Positions 15,791 to 24,494 of a stretch of DNA of 64,000 nt are shown here, one piece after another. Position 1 is the stretch's first letter. Each line of letters opens with the position of its first letter. The notes under the pieces are model-generated. The model worked only from the letters and a program-made list of their open reading frames with translations, made no database searches and was not told the origin of the DNA. Position numbers and translations under genes: made by a program. Source of the stretch: Methanoculleus sp. UBA374 (GTDB lineage: Archaea > Halobacteriota > Methanomicrobia > Methanomicrobiales > Methanoculleaceae); the NCBI GenBank assembly GCA_002508705.1, contig DAYL01000032.1:1-64000 (forward strand), given 5' to 3'.

Positions 15791-17307
15791 ATTCCTGCAA
15801 CCTCGGCAGCATGCCGCTCCGGTACCGGGTCACGATCGACCGTGAACAGTGCATGGAATGCGGCCGGTGCATCGAAAACTGTTCCTACGGCGTCTTCCGG
15901 CGGGACGGGGATAAGATCCTGATCAATTCCCGGAAGTGCACCGCCTGCCACCGGTGTCTCACCTACTGCCCCCGGGACGCCATCATGCTTGAGGAGCACC
16001 CCTGCGACTACCGGAGCCACCCGGTATGGAATCGAAAGGTCAGGGAGGCGATCTACAACCAGGCCAGGACAGGGAAGATCATCCTCGCCGGGATGGGCAG
16101 CGTCGCGGACCTCCCGGTCATCTTCGACCGCCTGATGCTGGACGCCTGCCAGGTCACCACGCCCCCCACCGACCCGCTCCGCGAGCCCGTCGAACTCCGG
16201 ACCTACATCGGGAAGAAGCCGGGTAAACTGGACTTCCGGCAGAAGCCGAACGGAGACGTCGAACTCGCCACGGAACTCACCCCGAACCTCATGATCGAGA
16301 CGCCGATCCTGCTCGGCCACATGAGTTACGGCGCGATCAGCCTCAACGCCCACATTGCGATGGCCCGGGCGGCACGGGAGACGGGCACCTACATGGGTAC
16401 CGGGGAAGGCGGACTGCATCCCGGCCTCTATCCTTACCAGGACCGGATGATCGTCCAGGTCGCCTCCGGCCGGTTCGGTGTGAACGTCGATTACCTGAAC
16501 CGCGGCGCCGCGATCGAGCTCAAACTCGGCCAGGGCGCAAAGCCGGGGATCGGCGGCCACCTCACCGGCGAGAAGGTGAGCGCGGATGTCTCCAGGACCA
16601 GGATGATCCCCCGAGGGAGCGACGCCATCAGCCCCGCGCCGCACCACGACATCTACGGCATCGAAGACCTCCCCCAGCTCGTCCACGCCGTCAAGGAGGC
16701 GACGGGGTGGAAGAAGCCGGTCTTTGCAAAGATTGCGGCCGTCAACAACAACGCCGAGAACGTGGCGGCCGTTGCCCGTTCCGGAGTTGACGCCGTCGCG
16801 ATCGACGGGTTCCGGGGCGGCACGGGTGCCGCACCGCGGGTCTTCCGCGACCACGTCGGTATCCCGATCGAGGTCGCCATCGCGACCGCCGACCGGGAGC
16901 TCCGCAAGCAGGGGCTCAGAAACGAGGTCTCCCTCATCGCCTGCGGCAGCATCCGTGAGAGCCCGGATGTCGTGAAGGCGATCGCCCTCGGCGCGGACGC
17001 GGTCTACATCGGTACCGCGGCGCTCGCGGCGATGGGATGCCGGGTCTGCGGGAACTGCTATCAGGGGCTCTGCCCCTGGGGCATCGCCACCCAGCGCCAG
17101 GACCTCGTGGACCGCTTAAACCCCGATGTGGCGTCGAAGCAGGTGGCGAACCTGATCCACGCATGGACGCTTGAGATCACCGAACTGATGGGAGCGGCCG
17201 GGATCAACAGCATCGAGAGCCTGCGGGGCAACCGCGACCGGCTCAGGGGCTATATGCTGGACGAGGGAATCCTTGACGTGCTCGACGTCAAACCGGTGGG
17301 AGCGTGA
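15787..17307 (+). CDS. Glutamate synthase, FMN/synthase subunit with N-terminal ferredoxin domain
   Basis: 506 residues. Residues about 15-65 carry two [4Fe-4S] motifs (CMECGRCIENCSYGVF and CTACHRCLTYCPRDAIM). The rest is the FMN-binding synthase barrel: GHMSYGAISLNAHIAMARAA, GTGEGGLHPG, QGAKPGIGGHL, IDGFRGGTGAAPRVFRDHVG, and near the end the Cys cluster MGCRVCGNCYQGLCPWGIAT. It transfers ammonia to 2-oxoglutarate and reduces the imine to glutamate. The fused ferredoxin domain gives an entry point for electrons from the FrhB-like protein encoded two genes down or from ferredoxin. It is followed 7 bases later by the domain 3 subunit. Confidence 0.92.
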   Translation: MNSCNLGSMPLRYRVTIDREQCMECGRCIENCSYGVFRRDGDKILINSRKCTACHRCLTYCPRDAIMLEEHPCDYRSHPVWNRKVREAIYNQARTGKIILAGMGSVADLPVIFDRLMLDACQVTTPPTDPLREPVELRTYIGKKPGKLDFRQKPNGDVELATELTPNLMIETPILLGHMSYGAISLNAHIAMARAARETGTYMGTGEGGLHPGLYPYQDRMIVQVASGRFGVNVDYLNRGAAIELKLGQGAKPGIGGHLTGEKVSADVSRTRMIPRGSDAISPAPHHDIYGIEDLPQLVHAVKEATGWKKPVFAKIAAVNNNAENVAAVARSGVDAVAIDGFRGGTGAAPRVFRDHVGIPIEVAIATADRELRKQGLRNEVSLIACGSIRESPDVVKAIALGADAVYIGTAALAAMGCRVCGNCYQGLCPWGIATQRQDLVDRLNPDVASKQVANLIHAWTLEITELMGAAGINSIESLRGNRDRLRGYMLDEGILDVLDVKPVGA

Positions 17308-17314
17308 GCAAGAA

Positions 17315-18052
17315 ATGGCAAAACAAGTCACGATCGATGCGAAGGGGATGCACTACACCCCCTTAAACCAGCAGATCAGGAAGGCCGTTGAAGACGGTGC
17401 CGAAGAGATCATCGTCAACAACGTCCTCGGGCAGCGGTTCATCGGCGACGGCCTCCGCGGCAGCGCCACGATCCGGGTCAACGGTGTCGCGGGCGGCGAC
17501 CTTGCCATGTTCATGAGCGGGCCGACCGTCATTGTCCACGGCAACGCGGAGCATGCACCCGGCAACACGATGGACTCCGGGAAAGTCGTGATCCACGGGA
17601 GCGCCGGGGATGCGGTGGCGCACAGCATGCGGGGGGGCACGGTCTTCGTCCGCGGGGACATCGGCTACCGCGGCGGGATACACATGAAGCAGTATGAGAC
17701 GCAGCGCCCCATACTGGTCGTGGGAGGGTCCGCCCAGACGTTCCTCGGCGAGTACATGGCGGGCGGCCTTCTGATCGTCCTCGGTCTCGACGGAGTCATG
17801 AAAGCCAGGGAGATCGGGAGCGGGATCCACGGCGGGGAGATCGTCATCCGTGGGGAGGTGGACGACGCCCGCCTTGCCGCAGGGGCAAAGAAGGTGCTGC
17901 TCACCGATGAGGACCGCTCCCGGATCGCTCCGGTGCTCCGTGAATTTGCGGGCGACTTCGGGCTCGACCCCGAGCCGCTGGTCAACGCGAATTACACCCG
18001 GATTATTCCGGCGAGTGCAAGGCCTTTTGCCGGGAAGTATACGTGGGAGTGA
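17315..18052 (+). CDS. Glutamate synthase GXGXG-domain subunit (GltB domain 3, stand-alone)
   Basis: 245 residues from ATG 17315. The sequence is a right-handed beta-helix with repeated glycine steps: GQRFIGDGLRGSATIRVNG, VIHGSAGDAVAHSMRGGTVF, VRGDIGYRGGIHMKQYE and GSGIHGGEIVIRGEVDDARL. This is the alpha-subunit C-terminal domain of glutamate synthases, thought to shape the ammonia channel, and is related to FwdC of formylmethanofuran dehydrogenase. Position directly after the synthase subunit and before the FrhB-like gene makes the glutamate synthase role much more likely than an Fwd role. Confidence 0.88.
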   Translation: MAKQVTIDAKGMHYTPLNQQIRKAVEDGAEEIIVNNVLGQRFIGDGLRGSATIRVNGVAGGDLAMFMSGPTVIVHGNAEHAPGNTMDSGKVVIHGSAGDAVAHSMRGGTVFVRGDIGYRGGIHMKQYETQRPILVVGGSAQTFLGEYMAGGLLIVLGLDGVMKAREIGSGIHGGEIVIRGEVDDARLAAGAKKVLLTDEDRSRIAPVLREFAGDFGLDPEPLVNANYTRIIPASARPFAGKYTWE

Positions 18053-18056
18053 GAGC

Positions 18057-19076
18057 ATGGAGATGAAGACATTCAAGGACCTGGAGTCGGAGGTCTGGGC
18101 TACGAACCTCTGTTCCGGATGCGGAGCATGCGTGGCGGTCTGCCCGGCAGACGCTCTCCGATTCGCGCCGGAGGACAATACAGCGCCGGTCAACATCGGC
18201 TACTGCAAGGCCGAGAACGACAACGTGCCCTGCGGGGCGTGCTACGCGGCCTGTCCGAGGACCGACCTTGCGGCGCAGGGGAAGATGCTCGGGGCATGCC
18301 AGGAGGTCGTAGCGGCCCGGTCGGTCTTCCCGGTCGAGCGCAAGCAGAGCGGCGGTGCTGTGACGGCAATCCTCGTGAACGCCCTCGACGAGGGACTGAT
18401 CGACGCGGTCGTCACGGTGACGAGGGACCCCTGGACGATGAAGCCGTCGTCGGCGGTGATCACCTCGTCGGATGCGCTCATCCAGCACGCCGGGAGCCGC
18501 TATGCCTGGTGGGTGCCGCTCCTTGCATCGCTCAAGGAGGCGGTGGTCACCCGGAAGTACCGGCGCATCGCCGTCGTGGGCGTGCCCTGCGTGGCACGGG
18601 CGACGCAGATGATACGGACGAGCAACCACGACCTCCTCAAGCCCTACGCGAAGGCGATCCGGCTCGTGATCGGCCTCTTCTGCACGGAGACCTTCGACTA
18701 CGCGAAGCTGGTCGAGGGGAAACTGCAATCGGAGCAGAAGATCGAGCCCTGGGAGATCAACCGCCTCGACATCAAGGGCAAGATGGACGTCTACCTGCAG
18801 GACGGAGAGGAGGTCGCCATTCCGCTCGCCGACCTGGAAGAGTCCGTCCGGCCCGGGTGCCGGGTCTGCACCGACTTTACGGCGGTGGAGGCGGACGTCT
18901 CGGCCGGAGCCGTCGGGTCGCCGGACGGCTACACGACGCTCATCGTCCGGAACGACATCGGCAAAGGGTTCGTCGACCGTGCGGTCTGGCGGGGGAAGCT
19001 TGCGACCGGCGGCAGCGTCGATCTCTCCGCCGTCGAGCGCCTGGCGAAGAAAAAAGCAGAGCGCCAGGCGGAATAA
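18057..19076 (+). CDS. FrhB-like coenzyme F420 / Fe-S / flavin protein of the glutamate synthase operon
   Basis: 339 residues from ATG 18057, 4 bases after the previous stop. The N-terminus holds CSGCGACVAVCPADALRF and later CGACYAACPRTDL, then the FrhB family core: KQSGGAVTAILVNALDEGLI, VVGVPCVARATQMIR, IGLFCTETFDYAKL and VRPGCRVCTDFTAVEADVSA followed by GAVGSPDGYTTLIVR. FrhB-type proteins oxidise or reduce F420 through FAD and Fe-S clusters. In this operon it probably feeds electrons from F420H2 to the synthase subunit, making an F420H2-dependent glutamate synthase; this is inference from context. A deleted pseudogene copy sits at 20464-20603. Confidence 0.88.
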   Translation: MEMKTFKDLESEVWATNLCSGCGACVAVCPADALRFAPEDNTAPVNIGYCKAENDNVPCGACYAACPRTDLAAQGKMLGACQEVVAARSVFPVERKQSGGAVTAILVNALDEGLIDAVVTVTRDPWTMKPSSAVITSSDALIQHAGSRYAWWVPLLASLKEAVVTRKYRRIAVVGVPCVARATQMIRTSNHDLLKPYAKAIRLVIGLFCTETFDYAKLVEGKLQSEQKIEPWEINRLDIKGKMDVYLQDGEEVAIPLADLEESVRPGCRVCTDFTAVEADVSAGAVGSPDGYTTLIVRNDIGKGFVDRAVWRGKLATGGSVDLSAVERLAKKKAERQAE

Positions 19077-19090
19077 CCCTTTTTTTGACG
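19077..19090 (+). terminator. T-tract terminator after the glutamate synthase operon
   Basis: The stop of the FrhB-like gene is followed within four bases by seven consecutive T (19080-19086). The remaining gap to 19283 contains no gene that I can support. Confidence 0.45.
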
Positions 19091-19282
19091 GACCGGAGTT
19101 TCGAAAAGTTCCTGCCCGGTGCATCGCCGGGGAGCGGTCGGCTCCCGAAGGGAGGAACGCCGGAATTCGCGATCAAACAGCCCCGGGTGGACTCACCCGG
19201 CCGCAGGATCAAGAGGAAGAGTGATATTTGATGAAAAACCATAGAGCATCGGTAGTGTAAGCAGCAGTTTAGAAGATGTCTC

Positions 19283-19930
19283 ATGAGATTTGCAAGGAGC
19301 ATTCCCCTCACAGATAAAGGATTGAGGATACAGTTACTATCCAGCGGGTGGAAACAGATCAAAGAGCCCGCAAACCTCCGGGCTGCAACGTTGCTGTCAC
19401 TGCCGTTTGCCTTTATACTCGGGGCAATCACGCTGGCGATCACGTACGGGTTAGATCCTTCGATATATGCTTTCTTAAGAGACGGTCAGCGGTTCTCCGT
19501 CACGATCCCTTTCAATCTATCTACCCTGCTTTTTATTCTGGCGGCCCCTCTTTTTATAAGCGCCCACGAACTTATTCACGCCGCGTTCATTCCGAATGTT
19601 ATGAGATCGGATAAAACGTTCTGGGGAATAAACGGAGTGTTCGGATTTGTTTTTACGACCGAAGAGATCGAAAAAGGGCGGTTTCTCATCATCTCCATCA
19701 TGCCCTATCTGATATTGTCGGTGATGCTGCCGTACATCCTTTCGATCTTCAGCTGGCTCAATGGATACACCATATTTCTCTGCTTACTCAATGCTATGGG
19801 GTCCTGTGTGGATTTTTTGAATGCGGGTCTTATAGTCATTCAGGTGCCCAGCGGGGCCACGATCGTCAACAACGGTTTTGAAACATACTACAAAGCGACC
19901 GTTCCCCCTTCACCCGCCGGGGGCATTTAG
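19283..19930 (+). CDS. DUF3267-type putative membrane zinc metallopeptidase
   Basis: 215 residues with about four hydrophobic segments. The motif ISAHELIHAAFIP contains HELIH, an HExxH zinc-binding sequence, lying at the end of a membrane helix. The C-terminal segment LNAMGSCVDFLNAGLIVIQV and the following P-x-G-A-x-I-x-N pattern match DUF3267, described as putative zincin peptidases. The substrate is unknown. The DNA is visibly richer in A+T than the flanking operons, suggesting later acquisition. It has no obvious operon partner; the next gene is on the opposite strand. Confidence 0.75.
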   Translation: MRFARSIPLTDKGLRIQLLSSGWKQIKEPANLRAATLLSLPFAFILGAITLAITYGLDPSIYAFLRDGQRFSVTIPFNLSTLLFILAAPLFISAHELIHAAFIPNVMRSDKTFWGINGVFGFVFTTEEIEKGRFLIISIMPYLILSVMLPYILSIFSWLNGYTIFLCLLNAMGSCVDFLNAGLIVIQVPSGATIVNNGFETYYKATVPPSPAGGI

Positions 19931-20017
19931 GGTTTTTTTCAGACCGAAGTGCCCCAATCTCAGCATATCGATCATTCCGTTCCGATCTTGATCCGTCATA
20001 TGCAGGCGGGGAGGGGG

Positions 20018-20416
20018 TTACCTCGCTCTCTCCCCCGCCTGCTCTGCCGCATACCCGATCCCGACCGCAATGATCGGAATGACGAGGTAGCGAAGACCGA
20101 TCTGCGCCATGTAGGTGCCGGCGTCCATCCCGGAGAGAGGCAGGAGGACGACGGCGTCGAGCGCCCAGTTGATCAGGAGCCATACGCCGCCGAGCAGGGC
20201 GCCTTCCCGGACGAAGCGGGCATGCACACCCCTGAAATAGACCAGGATGAGGAAGGTGCCGAGCGCGGCGGAGAAGACGAGCAGGATCGACTTGATCAGG
20301 AAGAGGTCGTAGAGCGGCTCACCCTCCGGCGAATAGAACGGGATTGAGAGCAGGAAGGGGAGGAGCCAGGTGAGGAAGCCGAAGCCGACGAGTTTTCCGG
20401 CCGATGTTGCGTTCAT
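20018..20416 (-). CDS. Small four-helix membrane protein of unknown function
   Basis: 132 residues from the ATG at 20414-20416; the frame continues upstream to 20578 but that part is antisense to the FrhB-like remnant. The start MNATSAGKLVGFGFLTWLLP is followed by helices around LIKSILLVFSAALGTFLILV, GALLGGVWLLINWALDAVV and LRYLVIPIIAVGIGYAA. The pattern resembles small archaeal membrane proteins with no known role. It stands alone, flanked by pseudogene sequence upstream. Confidence 0.7.
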   Translation of the reverse strand: MNATSAGKLVGFGFLTWLLPFLLSIPFYSPEGEPLYDLFLIKSILLVFSAALGTFLILVYFRGVHARFVREGALLGGVWLLINWALDAVVLLPLSGMDAGTYMAQIGLRYLVIPIIAVGIGYAAEQAGERAR

Positions 20417-20463
20417 AGAATGAGGTAACTCTCCGACGGGATATACCGATCGAGATTGCCCCG

Positions 20464-20603
20464 GGGTATGTGTCGCGGTCTGCCCGGCAGCCGCCCTCCG
20501 GTTCGCGCCGGGAGATGCCGCGGTGGCGGCGATCCCGGAGAATTCCCTCGCCGGGGGACTGATCGATGCGGTCGCCACGGTGACGGCCGACCCCGGGACG
20601 ATG
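20464..20603 (+). pseudogene. Internally deleted copy of the FrhB-like gene (18057-19076)
   Basis: The plus strand reads VCVAVCPAAALRFAPGDA and then, with no stop, IPENSLAGGLIDAVATVTAD and PGTMNRR. These match residues of the FrhB-like protein (CVAVCPADALRFAPED, then ILVNALDEGLIDAVVTVTRD, PWTMKPS) in order and in the same frame, but about 180 bases between the two blocks are missing. No start codon or continuation is present. The source gene is 1.4 kb away on the same strand, so this is a tandem duplication remnant. The flanking DNA to 20880 is GC-rich and contains nothing else I can identify. Confidence 0.75.
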
Positions 20604-20879
20604 AACCGTCGTCCACCTGCTCATGCTGATCGGCGCGGTGGCGCTCGTGCCGAAGGAAGCGCCGGTCCGACGCGACGGTCGTGAAACCGTCTGTGCGGTC
20701 AAGACGGACAGTATCAGCGAAACCGTGATCGTCCGTCCTGGAGAGCGGGTGCCGGTCGGACGGCACGGTTGTCACCGGGTCGTCGTACGTCGACCAGGCC
20801 GCGGTACACGGGAGAACCGGTTCCCGTGGCCGCGGTCCCCGGCGGGGACATGCCCCGATGCAGCAGAGGTCCGGGTGGC

Positions 20880-23800
20880 TCAGACCTCCTTTCCGGCCTC
20901 CGTCCCTTTCGGTGGCACCGGAGTATCATTCGGTGTTACCGTGTCCCCGTCCAGGGTCACCGGAGTATCATCCGGCGTTACCCGGGTCTCGTTTAGGGTC
21001 ACCGGGGTCCTGTCCGGCGTTACCGTGTCCCCGTCCAGGGTCACCGGGGTCCCGTCCGGTGTTACCCGGGTCTCCCCCGGAACCTCCCTGATCAGCCCTG
21101 CGTTCAGCGTTAACGTCTCCGACGGCGCAACGGAGAACCGATCCGTTGTTCCCGTCCCGGGGTCGACGTCGCTCCCGGAGCCGGGAGCGGTGAAATCAAA
21201 GTCCTCCGGCGGCACAAATCGGAGGAAGTAGCGCCAATCCCCGTCGACACGGAAGATGTACTCACCGTCGTCTCCGGTGATCGTGGAGTTCAACAGCCTG
21301 TCGTCAGGAGTCCTGAGTTCTACGCGGACACCCGGGAAAACAGGCTCGTCTGTGTCCCGGGCGCCGTTAGCGTTGGTGTCGTTCCAGACGGTGCCGGCAA
21401 CAAAACTCGGCGGCTGTGGCGGCTCTACATAATACATCCCGGCATCCCTGACGACTGTATCATCCCCGCTGATCGTGAAAGGATCGGTCATACCGGTCGC
21501 CGGGTCTGCGTGGCTGTCCCCGCCGGGGTTTGTGAAGACGTAATTCTCCGGTGGAATGAACTCAAGGGAGTACTCTCCGGGCAGGAGGGGACCGAAAAGG
21601 TACGTTGCCCCGGCGAAGTAGACCGTACTTCTTGTGTGGGCCGACGCCACCACAGCGCCGTCCGCATCCAGGAGCCGGACCTCGACGCCGGATATGCCCT
21701 CTCCCATGTGATCCCAGACACCGTCCCTGTTATTATCGTACCAGGTCGTTCCGTAGACCCAGCCATATGCTGCCGCCGGGGTTTCGGTCTGGTATTCCCC
21801 GACGAGACCTGCATTCAGGGTTTCTCCCCCGACTTCCACAAATCCCTCAGTTCCAAGTTCCGCATCTGCGTAACCCCCGTCCCTCCTGGCATCGCTGTCC
21901 TGGCCAGGGACGGTGAAAGAGTAGCCGTCTGGAAGAGGGAAGGAGACGCCGCCGTAGCCCCAGTAAGACCACTTCTGGCTCGGGAAGCCGTATGAGCCGT
22001 TGGAATCGGTGACTGTACCGCCGATCAGTGAGGGCTTGGGATTGAACAGGTGGATGCGGATGCCGGGGACACCCGGGTCACCCGGGTCACGGATGCCGTC
22101 TGCGTTCAGGTCGTACCAGACCCCCCCTGAAAACGCGCGGGCGCCCATGACCAGCCCTGCATCCCGCGTTACGGTCTCTGACGGCACAACGTCGAACGTA
22201 TCCGTTGTCCCTGTCTCGGGGTCGACGTCGCTCCAAGGGCCGGGCGTGACGAATGTTACCTTGGACCGCTTCGACGGCGCAAACCGGAGGTAGTAGCACC
22301 CGGGCTCGTCGACACAGAAGGTGTACACGCCGTCGTCCCGGGTGATCATCGAGTCTACCAGTACGCCGTCGGCACTTCTGAGTTCTACGCAGATACCCGA
22401 ATAAGCATCATCATTGCCGCGAATTTCATCGATTAAGTCAATGGCAAGCCAGACGAAGCCGGTGACGATACCCGGCTCCCCGGAAGGCGGAGTCGCTGCA
22501 ACCATCCCGGCATCCAGAGCGGCCTCTGTCCTATTCTCGGTGAGCGTAACGTTCTCTGTCCTCCCGGTCGCCGGGTCCGCGTCGCTGTCAAGGGTGTCAT
22601 CGCCGCCCTGGCATGCGGCAGTGAAGGTGTAGCCCTGCGGCGGGTCGAAGATCAGGTAGTAGTCGCCCGGCGGCAGACAGGTGAAGAGGTATCGCCCTGC
22701 CGTATCGGTCGTCGTGGCGTCGACGGGCGTGCCGTTTGTGCAGTAGAGCGTTATTGAGGCGCAGGGAAGCCCCGTTTCCTCACAGTCCTGAATGCCGTCT
22801 TCGTCCGTGTCTATCCAGACAAAACCGTCAACCGACCCGGTTGTCTCCGGCTGCGGCACGATGAATCCGGCGTCCCACCCGTCCTGCGTCTCCCCGGCCC
22901 CGAGGGCGATCTGGTTTGTTCTGCCGGTCGTTCGGTTCGCGTCGCTGTCGCACGCATCCTCGTCACCGACATCCTGCCTCGTAAAGACCATTCCCGCCGG
23001 GGGCACGAACTTCACGACGTAGTCTCCGGGCGTAAGGCAGGCGAAGAGGTACCTGCCGTCCGCACCGGTCTTCGTTGCGGCGACCTCACAGAGTTCCGCA
23101 TCCAGGAGCGTAACGTTGACGCCTTCGATCCCCGGTTCTCCAGAGTCCTGGATGCCGTCTCTGTTGGTGTCGTTCCAGACGAAGTCACCGATCGAGGATG
23201 GTGCGGCAGTGGGTGTAACAGTAGGTGTAGCAGTGGATGTAGCAGTGGGTGTGGGCTCCGGGTTCGTCGGCGTCGGGCAGTTCTCCGGCAGGTTCAACGG
23301 TTGTGAAGATGCTTTCGACACAGCCCGCGGATTTACGGTGAATTTGACGACCCAGGCATCGGTATCCACCGCCCCATCCTTCCCGGTCGCGTTGAACGTC
23401 CCGGCAAAGGCGTACTCGGTGTTCGATACCTGGACGACCGATGCCGCCCGGTCTCCCGGGTTGGCCCCGCCGAGCGTCATGCTTCCTTTAACTCCCCCGA
23501 AGCTGTCGAGTTTGACGGCCCAGGCGTCACCTCCGGCAGGATTCTGCCCGCTCTCCCCGACAAAGAGATATCCTCCATCGGCCGTGGCGATGATCGATTC
23601 GGCGGACTCGTTCGTCCCCGCGTCTCCGTAGGTCCGGTTCCAGGCAACCCTGCCGTTAGACCCCATCCTGACAACCAGGGCATCACTCTCGGTCCGGTTG
23701 GCCGCACCCCACCTCACGGAACTCCCGGCAAAGACGAGGCCTCCGTCCGGTGCCGCCGCGAGCGCCCGGGCGGTATCATTTCCGGGGCCGCCAAATGTCG

Positions 23801-24494
23801 TGTTCCAGACCTCGGCCCCTGCGGGGTCGAGTTTCGCGACCCAGGCGTCGGTGGCGGACGCCCCGAACGACTCAGTGCTCCCTGCGACGGCGATGTTGCC
23901 GTCGGTAGTCTCAATGACCGAGTATGCGGCATCAGAGCGGTCCGGTTCGCCGAAGGTCCGTCTCCAGTCTTCACCCCCGGTGGCGTTGACCTTGATCACC
24001 AGGATATCGGTGGCAGAGGACCCCCGGGGTGTGACCGTCCCGGCGACGACGTAGCCGCCGTCACGGGTCTTTGCGGCCGCGTATGACGATGCATTGACGT
24101 CGGCCCCATAAAACGTCCTGTTCCAGACGATCTCTCCCCGGGGATCGAGGATGAGTGACCCCGCAAAGAGGTAGTTCCCGTCGGCTGTGTTGACCAGCGC
24201 CCGCGCGGCATCCCCCCCGCCGGCGTCGAACGTCCGGTTCCAGCGCTCGTCTCCGGTTCCGGTCAGGTTGACGGCCCAGGCGTTACGTTCCCCTACCCCG
24301 AGCGGACCGGTATCACCGACGAAGAGGTATCCTTTCTCGTCCGGACACGAAAGGAGGGTGTATGCCGAGTCGTTTGCGTCCGGCCCGCCGTAGGTTTTGT
24401 TCCAGGTTACCGAGAAGTGTACTGCGGCCGCGCTCGACGTCGCGACGAGCGTGCAGACCAGCAGCACAATTATCAAACTGAGGTTTCGCATCAT
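20880..24494 (-). CDS. Large secreted surface protein: propeller-like repeats plus six SdrD/Cna-B-like domains
   Basis: 1204 residues. A signal peptide (SLIIVLLVCTLVATSSAAA) is followed to about residue 395 by repeats of roughly 55 residues with GGYVVAG/DAWVVKL/EVWNTTFGG patterns, as in secreted beta-propellers. A Thr/Pro linker (PTPTNPEPTPTATSTATPT) leads to six SdrD-B-like domains, each opening with a variant of VWxDxNxDGIxDxGEPG, which in staphylococcal SdrD binds calcium and forms a rigid stalk. The tail consists of 14-residue repeats (VTPDxTPVTL) and ends without a membrane helix, LPXTG or PGF motif, so anchoring is unclear. Likely an adhesin or sheath component. Confidence 0.85.
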   Translation of the reverse strand: MMRNLSLIIVLLVCTLVATSSAAAVHFSVTWNKTYGGPDANDSAYTLLSCPDEKGYLFVGDTGPLGVGERNAWAVNLTGTGDERWNRTFDAGGGDAARALVNTADGNYLFAGSLILDPRGEIVWNRTFYGADVNASSYAAAKTRDGGYVVAGTVTPRGSSATDILVIKVNATGGEDWRRTFGEPDRSDAAYSVIETTDGNIAVAGSTESFGASATDAWVAKLDPAGAEVWNTTFGGPGNDTARALAAAPDGGLVFAGSSVRWGAANRTESDALVVRMGSNGRVAWNRTYGDAGTNESAESIIATADGGYLFVGESGQNPAGGDAWAVKLDSFGGVKGSMTLGGANPGDRAASVVQVSNTEYAFAGTFNATGKDGAVDTDAWVVKFTVNPRAVSKASSQPLNLPENCPTPTNPEPTPTATSTATPTVTPTAAPSSIGDFVWNDTNRDGIQDSGEPGIEGVNVTLLDAELCEVAATKTGADGRYLFACLTPGDYVVKFVPPAGMVFTRQDVGDEDACDSDANRTTGRTNQIALGAGETQDGWDAGFIVPQPETTGSVDGFVWIDTDEDGIQDCEETGLPCASITLYCTNGTPVDATTTDTAGRYLFTCLPPGDYYLIFDPPQGYTFTAACQGGDDTLDSDADPATGRTENVTLTENRTEAALDAGMVAATPPSGEPGIVTGFVWLAIDLIDEIRGNDDAYSGICVELRSADGVLVDSMITRDDGVYTFCVDEPGCYYLRFAPSKRSKVTFVTPGPWSDVDPETGTTDTFDVVPSETVTRDAGLVMGARAFSGGVWYDLNADGIRDPGDPGVPGIRIHLFNPKPSLIGGTVTDSNGSYGFPSQKWSYWGYGGVSFPLPDGYSFTVPGQDSDARRDGGYADAELGTEGFVEVGGETLNAGLVGEYQTETPAAAYGWVYGTTWYDNNRDGVWDHMGEGISGVEVRLLDADGAVVASAHTRSTVYFAGATYLFGPLLPGEYSLEFIPPENYVFTNPGGDSHADPATGMTDPFTISGDDTVVRDAGMYYVEPPQPPSFVAGTVWNDTNANGARDTDEPVFPGVRVELRTPDDRLLNSTITGDDGEYIFRVDGDWRYFLRFVPPEDFDFTAPGSGSDVDPGTGTTDRFSVAPSETLTLNAGLIREVPGETRVTPDGTPVTLDGDTVTPDRTPVTLNETRVTPDDTPVTLDGDTVTPNDTPVPPKGTEAGKEV
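20911..21080 (-). repeat. 42-bp tandem repeats at the 3' end of the SdrD-like gene
   Basis: Units of 42 bp (14 codons) recur about three and a half times, alternating between two versions, one containing GTGTCCCCGTCCAGGGTCAC and one containing CCGGGTCTCGTTTAGGGTCA on the plus strand, so the higher-order period is 84 bp. They encode (G/E)(D/T)xVTPDxTPVTL. Length may vary between strains. Confidence 0.85.

Noticed and set aside
20610..20880. Possible further gene or extension of the adhesin after its stop
   Set aside because: All three minus-strand frames show unrelated Arg-rich sequence with no membrane anchor or continued 14-residue repeat, so I could not support a frameshifted tail.
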